Shown: positions 43,094 through 54,489 of the stretch, piece after piece | Position numbering within the stretch: the stretch's first letter is position 1 | Layout: each line of letters opens with the position of its first letter | NCBI GenBank assembly: GCA_036346405.1 | Contig: CM070546.1 | Coordinates: 98,958,826-99,022,825 of the forward strand | DNA from: Phyllostachys edulis | Lineage: Eukaryota; Streptophyta; Magnoliopsida; Poales; Poaceae | Length of the DNA: 64,000 nucleotides | Reading direction: 5' to 3' | Notes under the pieces: generated by a model | Seen by the model: only the letters and a program-made list of their open reading frames with translations | Told to the model about the DNA's origin: nothing | Databases searched by the model: none | Position numbers and translations under genes: made by a program

Positions 43094-44842
43094 CTGCAAA
43101 TTAATATGAGTGTTAATGTTGAATTGAGGAAATAAAAACTTGGAGATGGAGTTAGCAGTCAATCTTGAACAAATTGCTGTGTTGATATTTTCCTGCAATA
43201 ACAATATAACATTGATTATTTCACAACTACCACCCGATAAAACTCTTCTCAAAACAATGGGTAAATTTGAGGTGGGACTCAAAGCAACAAGATTAGAGGA
43301 CTATGGGTAAATCGTATGTCTCCTAAGCATGGAAAGGTAGCAAGAAGCGTCCAAGGTGTACAACATACTACAACATCATCAACAATGATCATAAGCTGCA
43401 GCAAGGAGCTTCAGTTAGTAGAGATAAAATATATTTCATGGACATTTTTCCTTTTTTTTCCTTATACAAGAGAATCATAGGTGACTGAAACAAGGCATTT
43501 TCAAGGGAAATTGTAAGGACCATTACAAGTACATGTTTGTTTAATTACTTGATGTACATGTCAACTGTTTCTAAAGATCCCAACAAGAGTAATGGATATC
43601 ATCGATGCGGTTAGTAGTGACCACCTACTTAATTAACAAATCAAGAGACTAATGAATTACTCTCATCAGTCTTCTTCCTAATTAAGAAAATTAATTTCAT
43701 CTTTCACCAAGACACTTGGTTATCCACTTACAAGACTACATACATAATTAATTCATCCTATGATATATAGGCATATATATATAGCTAGCTCATGGATTAT
43801 TACCTAGCTAAAACTAAGCACTGCCGGAGGGCTGGAGGTGTTAACTTGATGTGTTTGTGGTAACTTGATGTGTGTGTGGTCTATTGATAGCTTGTGGATT
43901 GCAGGGCGTGACCTGTGAAGACTTGGGGAAAACAGAAGGATCAGGAAAGTTTGTTTGTATTGAAAATTTGACAATGGATGAGGTCTCATGACAACAACAT
44001 CATGTAAGATGATAGAAGTGTACATTAGTAGTCCCTAAAGAGGTTAAATTTCTATAGCATTAGTATCATTGAGTCAGCTTTGTTGCATCCTGCATTGTGT
44101 CTTCCTCTACTGCAAAAGATTCCATATATAGATTAGCATGTAAGTTGTAGAACTTTTAATAGGAAACAAAACTAACAAACATTGGGCAAAAAAAGGAAAA
44201 GTTTGGATATCAGATGGGAAACAAAAGTTACGGCTTCTCAATATCCGTGTTTACGAGAGCATAATATAGAGGACATAGTAACATTTTTTCTTTTGAAAAA
44301 TCATATCTTGTGAAATCACGGTGATGAATTACCGAAATTTGTTTTAGAAAAAGCATAAATCTTTGCTCCTAATGATGTCACGAACTGTATAATATAATGA
44401 AAGGAGAATGGTCTTACGTTCAAATGGTATGATGGATCCATTTAGCTGGCGACTTAGCCCCACAGCATAATCACACATATCAATAATTTTCTACAAAAAA
44501 AATGGTTATGTTGATGTCATCATGTGCACGGAGAGAAATCAACAGTACGTTGCGTTCGATCTTATTTGATCAGTCAGTTATCTTAACTAAAAATCACAAC
44601 CTTAAGCAATATAGTTTGTTGGCAGTTTGGCACAAAGTTGATTAATCTAGAGATAAAGAAAAATAACACCAACAGACCACTCCTTATTGAATCTTCTGCA
44701 TATCATGGGAATGATGTGTTAATTTAATTGGCCAATTTGCAATTCCAGCAAAGCAAGGCAATGGTACCCTCTGAGATGATAATGCGTTGGTGATGAATAT
44801 AACACTAATGTTGTGTTACGCAAAAAGATTGAAATGCTTATA
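43094..44842. other. CACTA interior, AT-rich, no gene recognised
   Basis: Likely intron or flanking sequence of the captured gene and element filler. No domain in any frame, no RNA gene. Confidence 0.45.
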
Positions 44843-44915
44843 GTCATTGCTAATGTCGGCGGTGTGCATGCCCTCCTCGTAGTCGTGCATGGGCGCCTCC
44901 GACATTAGCAATGAC
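44843..44915. repeat. Perfect 17-bp inverted repeat
   Basis: GTCATTGCTAATGTCGG (44843-44859) and its exact complement CCGACATTAGCAATGAC (44899-44915) around a 39-base loop that itself holds GTGCATGCCC and GTGCATGGGC. Confidence 0.95.
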
Positions 44916-45490
44916 CTAAAACACAAATGCTCATACACACAAAACCCTCAAAATACACCAAGTTGCCAAAATCAAATGAAATCGAGCTCTAAACCGAAGC
45001 GGGCAGGCGGTCGAGCCGAGATCTGACAAGGCGGCGCAGAGGCGAATGGCGCCACAGCAAAGCGAACCGAGGCGGCGACCGCCGAGCCAGAGAGAGCAAC
45101 CACGGCCAGCGGGACTCGGTCGCGTCACTCGCGTTGTCTGGCCGTGCGTGGCATGAAGCTGCGTGGGGGCATAGCGGAGGGGCGGCTGGGAGGAGGGACG
45201 GCCAGGGGAGGAGGGCGGCAGGGAAGAGGGACGGGAGGAGGAGGCGGCGCCAAGAAGAGGGACGGCCAGGAGGAGGGGGCGCTAGGGCGAGGGCGGCCAG
45301 AGGGAGGGCGGCCGGGACGAGGGACGGCCGGCTAGGTGGGCGGCGCCGAGGAGGAGGTGGTCGGGGAAAGGAGGCAGGGAGAGGTGGGCCAGGGGAGGTG
45401 GGTGGTCGGAAGAAATTAGGGGATTGGGGATAAGGTTTTAGAGGATGCGGCGCATGGTGCGGAAGGTTTTGGCACCTCGGCCGAAAAAAA
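44916..45490. other. GC-rich segment of CACTA right arm
   Basis: Purine-rich GGGAGGAGGGACGGCC-type repeats (45180-45430). Overlapping Gly/Arg-rich ORFs on the plus strand are composition artefacts. It could be a captured GC-rich exon or promoter, but no family is recognisable. Confidence 0.4.
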
Positions 45491-45514
45491 ATTCAGCTGC
45501 ACCCGCCAAAGGGT

Positions 45515-45704
45515 TCTATTATCCCCGGCAGTTACAATGACCTAGTAGAGTTTTTTTAGGGCAGATGTATTGTAGGCAAATTTTTATCATCCCCAGCAGA
45601 TGAGTTGTTCTCAACAATAATTATTGCCGGTAGATAACGTGACCCTTAATCTCTTGGATATTCCCGGCACATGTTTTGCCACTAATCCATTTTTCCCCGG
45701 CAGC
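45515..45704. repeat. CACTA right subterminal repeats
   Basis: Four or five CCCGGCAG/CCCCAGCAG/GCCGGTAG units, related to the left array. Confidence 0.7.
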
Positions 45705-45737
45705 TAATTGCCCTTAATACTATGCCATGGTGTAGTG
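45705..45737 (-). repeat. CACTA right terminal inverted repeat
   Basis: Ends ...CCATGGTGTAGTG, followed by TAC. Inverse of 40039-40071. Confidence 0.92.
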
Positions 45738-45740
45738 TAC

Positions 45741-45882
45741 GAAGGAATACCATAAAGAAGGTAAGGATATAAAGATGACCAACATGAGGAGAGAAAAAAT
45801 TATTTTTCTTGTTACATAAAATAAGTTTTGAAGTTTTTCAACTAACGGCCATTCTAACTAGGTCACGACCTACAGTCGATAT
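45741..45882 (-). other. Gypsy interior remnant, 5' part
   Basis: Leader between the CACTA insertion and the PBS. Non-coding. Confidence 0.65.
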
Positions 45883-45895
45883 GGCTCTGATACCA
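45883..45895 (-). other. Primer binding site of internally empty gypsy element
   Basis: Plus GGCTCTGATACCA, exact complement of the initiator-Met tRNA primer site, four bases from TGTCGGACCC. Confidence 0.88.
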
Positions 45896-45899
45896 TTTC

Positions 45900-46286
45900 T
45901 GTCGGACCCAGGAGTAACACCTCCAAATCCTTTTTGTATATCTGAACTAGTCTCATGATCAGTAGCTAGTTCACAAAGTAAACAAATATGATAACATCCA
46001 TAATTCGCATAACCTTATTAATAAATATCAAAGTTGATTACAAGAAAGGCTTATAAGCCAACAATAAACAAACACAGCGGAAGATGAAGAAGAATTAGTA
46101 GAGTCTAGCTGATCTGCCACAGGCAATCGACTGGGGTAGCAGCCTAGTCGTCGTAATCCACACTAATAGTGAAGTCCTTCTCCTCTGAAATTTATTTGCA
46201 TTAAGCAAGGGTGAGCACAACTTCTGTGCTCGTAAGTTACACCCAATAGCAGATTATAATGCATGCAAGGATATATCAAAGGAAAG
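45900..46286 (-). repeat. 5' LTR (partial) of internally empty gypsy element
   Basis: Starts TGTCGGACCCAGGAG and follows the same order of segments as the long LTRs at 5703 and 57331, including GAGCACAACTTCTGTGCTCG and AATGCATGCA. It is cut at 46286 by the start of a plus-strand LTR. Confidence 0.75.
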
Positions 46287-46899
46287 TGTAACATCCCAAA
46301 TGTACAAATGGAACCAAACCCAGGTTTGTGTTTCAAATGTAACCTATTATGGGTGTGTGTTTCAAATGTAATTAAATGAGTAAAAATTAAAACTTTTCGC
46401 ACATCTTGAAACCCTTGAACATTTCTATAAATTCTTGTCAAGAGTTGTGGAATTCAAAAACCTAAACCTCCTGTTGACTATAGTCAACCCCTTAATCAAC
46501 TTTGGCAAGAATCTAGTATTCAACCTTCAGAAATATTTTCCCTTGGTTCTAGGGGTGATGTGGGACCCCTCTGGAAAATTTCATAATTTTTAGAAATTAT
46601 TTGATAAATTTTGGAGGTAAGTCAAACCCTAGAATAGCCTTGATGAATTTCTTGCGAAAAATGCAGTGCATAAAAACCTCTAGAAATTTTATGTTAGGTT
46701 AATCCTGGAGTGAGGAAGCTCCAATTAAAATTTTGGAATTTTTGGAGTTAGTTTTCTACTTCTAAAAATTCCTCCAAATTCAGCCTTCAAATTTAAACTC
46801 AAATCATGCTTTGTTCTAGGGTCAGAACCACTTTCCAAGTGGGTCGAACCCAACCGCGTCCTCAGCTTAGCCGAGCTCCTCCGTCGCGCGAGGTCGTGC

Positions 46900-47990
46900 T
46901 CCGTTGCATCAGAATCCAACCGCCACGACCTCCCCTCTCCTCTCATCGCCGTCAGATGAAGATCTCGCGGCCAGGACCTCCCCTCCCTTTTCAGTGTCTT
47001 GCCTAATGGCCAAGACCTCCCACCTCTATTCTGTTGTGCACCGTTGGATCTAAATCAACGGCCACGACCTCCGCCACAACCTCCGCCACGACCTCCCCTC
47101 TCCATTTCGTCGCCGTCAGATCCCGATCTAGCGCTCACGACCTCCCCACCTCTTTTCCGCATCGTGCGCAACCGCCACGACCTCCTACCTCTGTTCGTCG
47201 CCGTTGGATTGAAATCCAACCGCCACGACCTCCCCTCTCCCTTTCGTCGCCGTTGGATCAACATCCAACCGCCACGACCTCACCACCTCTTTTCCGCGTC
47301 GTGCGCAACCGCCACGACCTCCTACCTCTGTTCGTCGCCCTTGGATTGAAATCCAACGGCCACGACCTCCCTTTGCGTCGTGTGCAACGCCCACGACCTC
47401 CCCTCCATGTTGTGTGCCCTTGGATTGAAATCCAACGGCCATGACCTCCCTTTGCGTCGTGCGCAACGCCCACAACCTCCCCTCTCTGTTGTGTGCCCTT
47501 GGATTGAAATCCAACAGCCACGACCTCCCTTTGCGTCGTGCGCAACACCCACGACTTCCCCTCAATGTTGTGCGCCCTTGGATGTAAATCCAATGGCCAT
47601 GACCTCCCTTCCACGTTGTGCGCCCTTGGATGTAAATCTAATGGCCACGACCTCCCATCGCGTCGTGCGCAATGGCCACGACCCCCCCTCCATGTTGTGT
47701 GCCGTTGGATCAAAATCCAACAGTCACGACCTCCCATCGCTTGCCAGCATCGCGCGCAACGGTTAAGACCTCCCGCCTCTGTTGATCGCCCTTGGATGCA
47801 AATCCAATGGTCACGACCTCCTGTCTCCTTCAGCGTGCGACCTCTCCTTTTATGTTCGCAACCGTCCGATGTAAATCTAGCGGTCACGACCTCCCCATCC
47901 TTGTCGGAACCGTGCGATGAAGATCTAGCGGTCGCAACCTCCCCCTTTCCTTTCAGATCACACCGTTTCAGATCTAAGGGTCACGACCTC
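46900..47990 (+). repeat. Hairpin minisatellite (CACGACCTCC units)
   Basis: About twenty CACGACCTCC or near copies. Most alternate with [CG]TTGGATNNAAATCCAA[CT]GG, a self-complementary stretch, and with CGTCGTGCGCAAC. Where it is most regular (47371, 47450, 47529) the period is 79 bases. Copies at the right end are more diverged. Confidence 0.9.
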
Positions 47991-48259
47991 CCCCCTTTTC
48001 TTATCGAACGGTCGAGGGCAGCACCTGTTCTTCTCCTTCCTCGGGCTTGCGCGCGTGCGCCATGGCAGGGGGAGAGCAGCGCCTGGTCACCTCACAACAG
48101 CTCTTTGCTGCAAGCATTCAATGCGGGTCAGTGCTTTTCGTCCCAAATCACGTTCAGACCTGTCCCCATCACCTCCACGTCCTTGTGGAGCCATGGACCG
48201 AGCTGTGGGCTAAGCTCACCATGGAGCTTAACCCTAGCTCCTTGCCTCTGCTCCCGGGC

Positions 48260-48266
48260 TATAAAA
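48260..48266 (+). promoter_or_regulatory. LTR TATA box
   Basis: TATAAAA in CGGGCTATAAAACC, on the LTR coding strand just downstream of the GC-rich section. Confidence 0.5.
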
Positions 48267-51200
48267 CCTCCCCCAGCACCTCCTTGGCTTCCTTTAAACA
48301 CCTCTTCCAATGCTCTCGGTTCTGTGGAGCTCAAAGCAACCGTGAGCCCCCAACCGCCATTGCTACACCTCGGAGCTCCTCGGTGCTGACAGGGTCACAG
48401 GGGTCCTTTCTCCGTTCTTTTTGCTTCCCCTTGAGCACCTCATCACCCTGGTGCTTTCCCCTAACTTGATTTTAGATTGTATCCACAGAGGCGACTTAAT
48501 TTCGAGTTTGGGTCCTTGCAGCCGTGAGCACCCCCCTTCTTCCTCATCATGGTGGGACCTCCCCTTTCAATTCCTTGCTCAGGGAGCATCTCTTAGCTAT
48601 ATGGAATACATCTTGATGACCAGTCTTTGCTAATTATACCCAGTCCTCTTCTCCACATCGTCCTCCTCGTGGCAAGCAAGCTCCTCCGCCCCAGGCTCCC
48701 TGTCCTCCTTGGTCCCTCCGCGACCTCCAGGTACCTCCTGGTAGTCCCTTTGAGCTAGGCACTCGCTTGAATGAACCGCTGCGGAACTCCTTATGCTGTT
48801 TGTCGTTTGGCCGTGCTTTGCACCGCCGCCTCTCCTCCGGCTCGCCGGCGCTCTGGTCCACCACCGCGGGTGTGAGTGGTACCGATGGAGTGCGCTCTTG
48901 CTATTGCGCACCGTGCACAACATCCATTCGCACCGCCGTGCTTTGAATCGCCGGCGGTGACCATCTTCGCCGTCGGTTTCGTTGTTGGGCGAAACAAACA
49001 AGCTATAGCGATGTCCTAAGACCGTCGATTTTAGATCTCTGGCGAGATCTCGTGGGACCGTGCCGTGCAGCTTTGTGTTGTGTTGGTTGCGAGCCGTCCA
49101 TCTCGCGATCAATGGTCCCGACCTCCGCCTCCTTTCGGGCTGGGGTTTCCCAAGCAGCGTCTTGCGATCAACTCGAACAATTGGATTCAAGATCAACGGC
49201 CCATGTTCGTTGGATCTGCTTGTGGCGCGTAGCGTTCTTGCAGAGTCTTGGGCCGTCCGATCCGGGATCAACGGCCCGAGTTCATCCGTCGTTTTGATTT
49301 TAGGAATTCAGAGGATTTATTTGTAAACTGAAAAAGGTAATAAACTTTGAGAATGCATAACTATTTCATTTTAGCTCCATGTGAGTTGATTCAAACTTTA
49401 ATCTAAAAATGGTTGTAAGTTGAGTTCGACTCCAGAAAATGGATTGGTATGGTTTCAAAACTAACTTTTAATGTTGCTCTAAAAATGGCATTTAACTTGT
49501 AAAATGCATAAGTAATTCTCTATAGATCCTTTTTGAGTGAATCTGATTTTGTTGGCTTCCTCTATTAGTGTGCTAAATGGTAGAATAGGATTTAGGCATG
49601 TCACTATTTTCAAAAGAATTGTGGGTGCATTTTACTTATACTCTTTTGCATGTCTTTGAAAAATCATAAAGCATGCATCATAGCTCCAAATGAGGTGAAC
49701 TCAATTGTGTTATTCATCTCATGAGGTGCTTTACTTACCATAAAATTCCAGGTGCAACACCTCTTTGGAAAATTGTGCTTGAGAATTTAATTCGGATGGC
49801 GATAACGATTTGAATTTTCGGCATTCTCGGTGAGCAGATTTGTTTTGCCCATAACTTTTGCATTAAGAATCCAAATCAATTGGTTCTTATTGCTAAATTC
49901 TCTAAAAATCATGCTCTTGCTGCTGTAAAATTTTCAGATCATTTGGAGAAAGTTTGTTGTAGAGCCTTTTCGGTTTCTTCGTTCTTATCGGTTCTTTTAA
50001 GCTTTTTAGTTTAGGGGCGATGAGTGTGTTGATCGAGAGTGTTCCTCTATAGCCTAGTGAGCATATCCAGCAAGGCAAGCAGTTTGATCATATCTGTTTT
50101 GTCCCATTACTTTAAAGTCTAATATATTGTTTAACTTGTATGTATGTATTGCTATTTTGTTGTTAAATGATATCGATTAGTGATCCTATAGATGCATACT
50201 CTGTAGGTAAATATTCTTTCTCTACTACTAAGCCTAGGATTATCTTGCTGTGATTTAGAGTTCGATGGATGGACTCTTATCACTTAGTAGTTGCGTTGAT
50301 AATGCTTAGATAACGGTAGAAATGGGCGGTTGTCGACATTATGTCGATAACCTTGATCACACAAAACTATTGTTCCATTATGTCCAGCATGTATGCTTTG
50401 TTACTTTGTAAACAAATAAAAATAAAAACAAAATTGTTATTGACTTGGGCACAATGGATGTTGGTGTGATCTCATGGTGTGATGGAATGGTGCCTAAGTC
50501 CCTAAGGACCGAGTTACTTGAGCCACTAAACTGAGCAATATTGCATGCTAACCACGCGAGGGGGATATGGGACCTCTCTTGGCTAAGTACTTTGGGCGGC
50601 GTTAATTATTGAGCTGGTTGGTGGTTAAAAAGAAATGTGATATGAGGGGAACATCTGTAATTCGGCTTGAGCTGGCTGATGTGTCTTTCTCTTTGTGGGT
50701 TGCGGCTCTTAATTAGCATCATCCATTGAAAATGTCTCGTAGGACTTAGTCCTGCCGGCATACCAAAGGAAGTGTGCTAAATCTAGTGGCAAAAAGGCGG
50801 TCCGACGTGTGGGTACATTGGTACACCCCTGCAGGGATAAAACTATTCAAATAGCCTCGTCCTAGGTTATGGACATGCTTGGCAAGGTCGTTCAAGAACT
50901 AGACTCAACCATTTAATTAAAACTTGTTGGGTGGTATGAATTTAGTGATTCATACTATTGTTGTGGTGACTATTGGGTTAGTCACTTCTAGGTTGTTCTT
51001 TCTGTTGTTATTATTATTGTATCGTTATTACTTCAACCATTAAAAATGCTTTGTCAAATTGCTTTCAATCTATTACAATATTGCAAATGAAAACTTGCTT
51101 TATGCTAAAATGAGCATAAAGCCTTCCACTTAAATAAAGCTTGCATGTAGCATATGTATAGGTCTGTTACCCTTACACGTCAGTCTTGCGAGTACATTTT

Positions 51201-51620
51201 TGTACTCGTTTGCTTTGCTTAACTGTAATTGTTGCTTGAGAGGAAGTGGAGCCCCAAGGGCCCTACTTTTGTGAGATGTCGGTGGTTGGGACGACTAGGT
51301 TGGTGGCTTGGTTGGTTGCCTTGTGGGCTAAAGGCAAACCATATGGCTCTCTTTTGGTTATTGCCATCTTATGACTTTAAGCTTCGCTTTTGTTTTTCTC
51401 TTAGTTGTATTTAGCCGTCGGCTCTTTTGTAATAACTCTCTCTCCTATGTATGTCTTTTATTTAATCTAGTTAGTGCTTGAGTTCTATGTTTGTATGGAA
51501 TTGATGCATGATTTTGTAAAGGGTGTGTATACTACATTTAAGGAAGTATACATATCTAGAGGACACGGGTTATTTGGTTTGTGATGCATTACAAGCCAAA
51601 TAAGTCGAGGTCCTCTAAAG

Positions 51621-51633
51621 TTGATATCGAGCC
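51621..51633 (+). other. Decayed primer binding site
   Basis: TTGATATCGAGCC resembles TTGGTATCAGAGCC with one substitution and one missing base. It marks the end of the LTR near 51617. Confidence 0.5.
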
Positions 51634-52330
51634 GTCTTGACTATAGAAACCCTAAGCAGTAAGTCTTTAGGATGTTTTGGAAAACTTATTTTCAAATTAT
51701 CAAATGGTTTATGAAAGGTTAAGTAAATTCTCTGATTTTACTCCTTACCTATCTTAGCTTTCTTATCTCATCTCACTCTAATTTGAGTTTTAAAGTTGTT
51801 TCCCTCTCCTTCCCTCAAAAGATAGAGTTATCGTTTAATTGGGTTTTGGGGAACCAATGAGATTGGCAAATTGAAGTGTGAGCTGCCCACTACAAGGTTT
51901 TGAAGTTACGAGTCGGTGATTGACGAGAAGCTTGAATCTGAAATCGGGACAGCAAGCATCAAATTTCGGACAGCAGGTCTCAAAGGTTCTAATTAGGATA
52001 GATAATGAGAGGATAATTCAACTAAAACTTGTGGGAATGAAAGGGTAAGATGTGATACTAGTTAGCTAAGTATCTAACACCTAATTTGCTGGTTTTACCT
52101 TGCTTTGAAGAAGTGTTAAAGCTAGAGTAGTGTTCTGAAATTTTGTCTTCTCCACCGATTACTCGTTCATTCAATACGGGTTAGTCGTGTCGGGAAGTTG
52201 GCTTTAAGTCTTGTGGTTTCTCATTGTTTCTTGAGCCTTTTGTAAGCTTTTTGAGTTCATTTCATTGCTGTCTTGTTGGCTTTTGGTTAGGATCTTTGTG
52301 GTGTGCCCTAGTGGTTGGAAGAACCCTTCC
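51634..52330 (+). other. Leader region, no gene recognised
   Basis: AT-rich sequence after the decayed PBS. It joins Tat-type element sequence at about 52330. No domain is visible. Confidence 0.4.
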
Positions 52331-52464
52331 CTAAGGAAGATTTCTTCGACTTCTTCTCAACCACGTCTTGTCGAGATTCGAGTTGAGGAATGGCCACGAC
52401 CACATCTGGTTTTGGGTCTTGAACAAGCACCATCGCTCCTTGAGCCTCCTAGCTCTCCGGATGG

Positions 52465-54053
52465 TCAAGGCTGTCTCGACCACCTCAAGGGCGGTGCTAC
52501 CCTCGACCATAGGCACTTCTTTGGTGCAGCGATTTCCTTCACAAAAGATATAAAACTCTTCGAGTTCTCCTTATCTAGTAAACTGACAAAGCCACGAGAG
52601 GCGGCCGTGAAAATCTCATTGTCATAATAGAAGGGTACCTTGATCTTAGGGGCTATGTGCTTGAGAGCATTGATGTTCACTTGATCGCCCTTGCCTCTTC
52701 TGCGGCCATGTCATGACAAATTTCGCAAAGGGCGCGATCGAAGCAAGTCTTCGAACTTGCGCCTCCCTTATCGGCGACTTACACGAGCCTACGCTTTTTG
52801 GCTGGAGGGGTATCAACTTGCTCCGTTACCGCACCAACAACCATCAGTACAACTTCTTCGTCGTCCCGATGGTTTTCCATTCTTACTTTCTGCAGAAATT
52901 AGAAAGAGATATTACAAAGCAATCGTAAGTCTTTTCTACGACCGATTACCTAGTCGTAAGTTCTTCTCGACTACAAGTTCCTAAAGATGAAATCAATTCT
53001 TGATTACCTTTAGGCGCTCCATCGTGTCCTCTACGGACAGGACCGCCAAGATTTGAGGAGCCACCACGTTCGGTGGTAGGGACTTCTCACAAATGAGCTT
53101 GACCCGAGCGTCAATCTCCTCTTGTAAGAGGTCTACAGAAGCAAGTAAACTTTCAATAAGCCAAGTCCAAAATTAACAGAAAAAAGGCTAAGACTGAGAG
53201 TTTACATACCCTCCTCATAGTCTCTAGTCGGGTCTTGCGACCCCAAATACCTCCATATGGGATGAGCCCTCTTCTTGAGCACCTCCACATTTTATGAAAT
53301 CCTTCACCACGTGCCATGTAGTGAGCCCCTCTTCCTTCAAGTCTTTGATGGCTTGAATGAAAGGAAGCGATCCGGCCAAGATCCTTGGAAGTCGAATCCC
53401 ATGTAGAGATCTTCTCGGTTAAACTTTACGACGAAGGAGAGGTCCTCATTGGTGCGTCTCCCAATAGAACCACCTCTTATTCCATCCCGACCACGACGAC
53501 CGGGTGAACATCTGAATGTACTCCTTCGACTTTCCGTCGTGGAGCTTCAGATTACAACTGCCGGTGACTCCAGCAAGCTTGGTCATTCCATAGAAATACT
53601 GGAACAACTCCAAGTCGGCCGGAATCCCTAGGTAGGCCTCGCACAAGTACAAGAACACACCCAACATCGCGATGGAATTGGGAAAAAGGTTCACCAACTC
53701 CACACCGAAGTGTTCGAGTACGAGAGAAAGGAAATGGTGAGCAGGCAATCAAAGGCCACACACGAGCGCTGGAAGGCGGTTTACCCAATCTCCCCGACGG
53801 CCAATGCTACCCGATAGTCTCGATCCACTTCACTGGCCGACTCTTGGAATCTTCTCGTGGCAAAGCCTTGATCTTGGTCACATCCATCTCGATTCAGCCC
53901 ACTTGGAAGTAGCTCGGCCATCTTTCTCAAGGGTCGGAGATTTGGATTTAGAAAGATTTCAAAAGGGCCTTCGATTTGGTCGGCGGAGGCGCAAGAACTT
54001 GATGAGCAGATGGGAGCGATTTGGGGAAAGGTAAAAAGCCTAAGTCCACCCAC
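52465..54053 (-). pseudogene. Antisense ORF of Tat-type gypsy element (putative gypsy-type transposon domain)
   Basis: The best part (53446-53748) reads HHFLSLVLEHFGVELVNLFP, LGVFLYLCEAYLGI, LFQYFYGMTK and WNKRWFYWE, the signature of the plant family annotated as putative gypsy-type transposon (Transposase_28). The N-terminal part is 53781-54053 (ARRFQESASE-type), in another frame. A C-terminal piece (52465-52680, IKVPFYYDNEIFTAASRGFV) is probably from the same ORF. The region between is broken. It lies antisense to the element, just upstream of the PPT. Its function is unknown; it is not a proven transposase despite the name. Confidence 0.7.
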
Positions 54054-54475
54054 GGTAAATATTTATAACCGCATACGAGTTAAAGGCGTGGTGACCCAGC
54101 GGTTGTCCTTGCTTGAGAACCGCTCAACAAGCAGTGCGTGAGAGTCTATTAAGATTCTTAAATTTATGCCTTTCGAGAAAACCGAAGTCTGTCTTTACAC
54201 CTCAAGCGAAATTACCTTCTTGACCAAGTCTTTTTACGGTCAAATCTTGACAATCGGAAAGGATTTGCTTCGACTATAATCTTCGCGACTACTAGGTGAT
54301 CGTAAGATCTCCTCGACCACCTTGTAAGTCGTAAGCCTCTGTACAACCTTCTTGATCAAGTTAATTTCTAGTCAAACGTAACACCAGTGGAAGAGTTTTT
54401 CCTTCGACCACCATTCTACGACCATCTACTGGTCGTAAGATCATCTTGCTCCTTTCCCAAGTAATTTATTTTCAC

Positions 54476-54488
54476 TTGAAGGTGGGGG
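54476..54488 (+). other. Polypurine tract of Tat-type element
   Basis: TTGAAGGTGGGGG followed by C and the LTR start TGATGG. Purine-rich and in the expected place. Confidence 0.75.
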
Positions 54489-54489
54489 C

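Larger units (their letters stand above)
40039..45737. mobile_element. Non-autonomous CACTA transposon with captured RecQ gene (5.7 kb)
   Basis: Terminal inverted repeats of 33 bp start CACTACACCATGGCAT at both ends with one mismatch, and a 3-bp duplication flanks them. Subterminal repeats are dense: TGGCGATTA and CCGG[CT]AGTTA units at 40200-40480 and CCCGGCAG units at 45515-45710. I see no CACTA transposase (TNPD/TNPA type) inside. The cargo includes five exons of a RecQ helicase at 41924-43093. The element is inserted in the near-empty gypsy element. Confidence 0.92.
46287..51617 (+). repeat. Plus-strand gypsy LTR, about 5.3 kb
   Basis: Starts TGTAACATCCCAAATG and is followed near its end by a decayed PBS (51621). 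A minisatellite (46900-47990), a TATA box (48260) and a GC-rich section lie in the first half. AT-rich LTR-type sequence with GGACATGCTTGGCAAGG and a GCGAGTACATTTTTGTACTC stretch (51187-51206) lies in the second half. The second half aligns with 55252-56132. The length is unusual, and a further unseen insertion is possible. ORFs at 46999-48469 translate the minisatellite and are not genes. Confidence 0.6.

Noticed and set aside
45134..45433. Gly/Arg-rich plus-strand ORFs
   Set aside because: Low-complexity purine repeats inside the CACTA arm; no start context or domain.
46999..48469. Long plus-strand ORFs of 116-283 codons and matching minus ORFs
   Set aside because: They translate the hairpin minisatellite in several frames on both strands at once. 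The repetition and lack of any domain show they are not genes.
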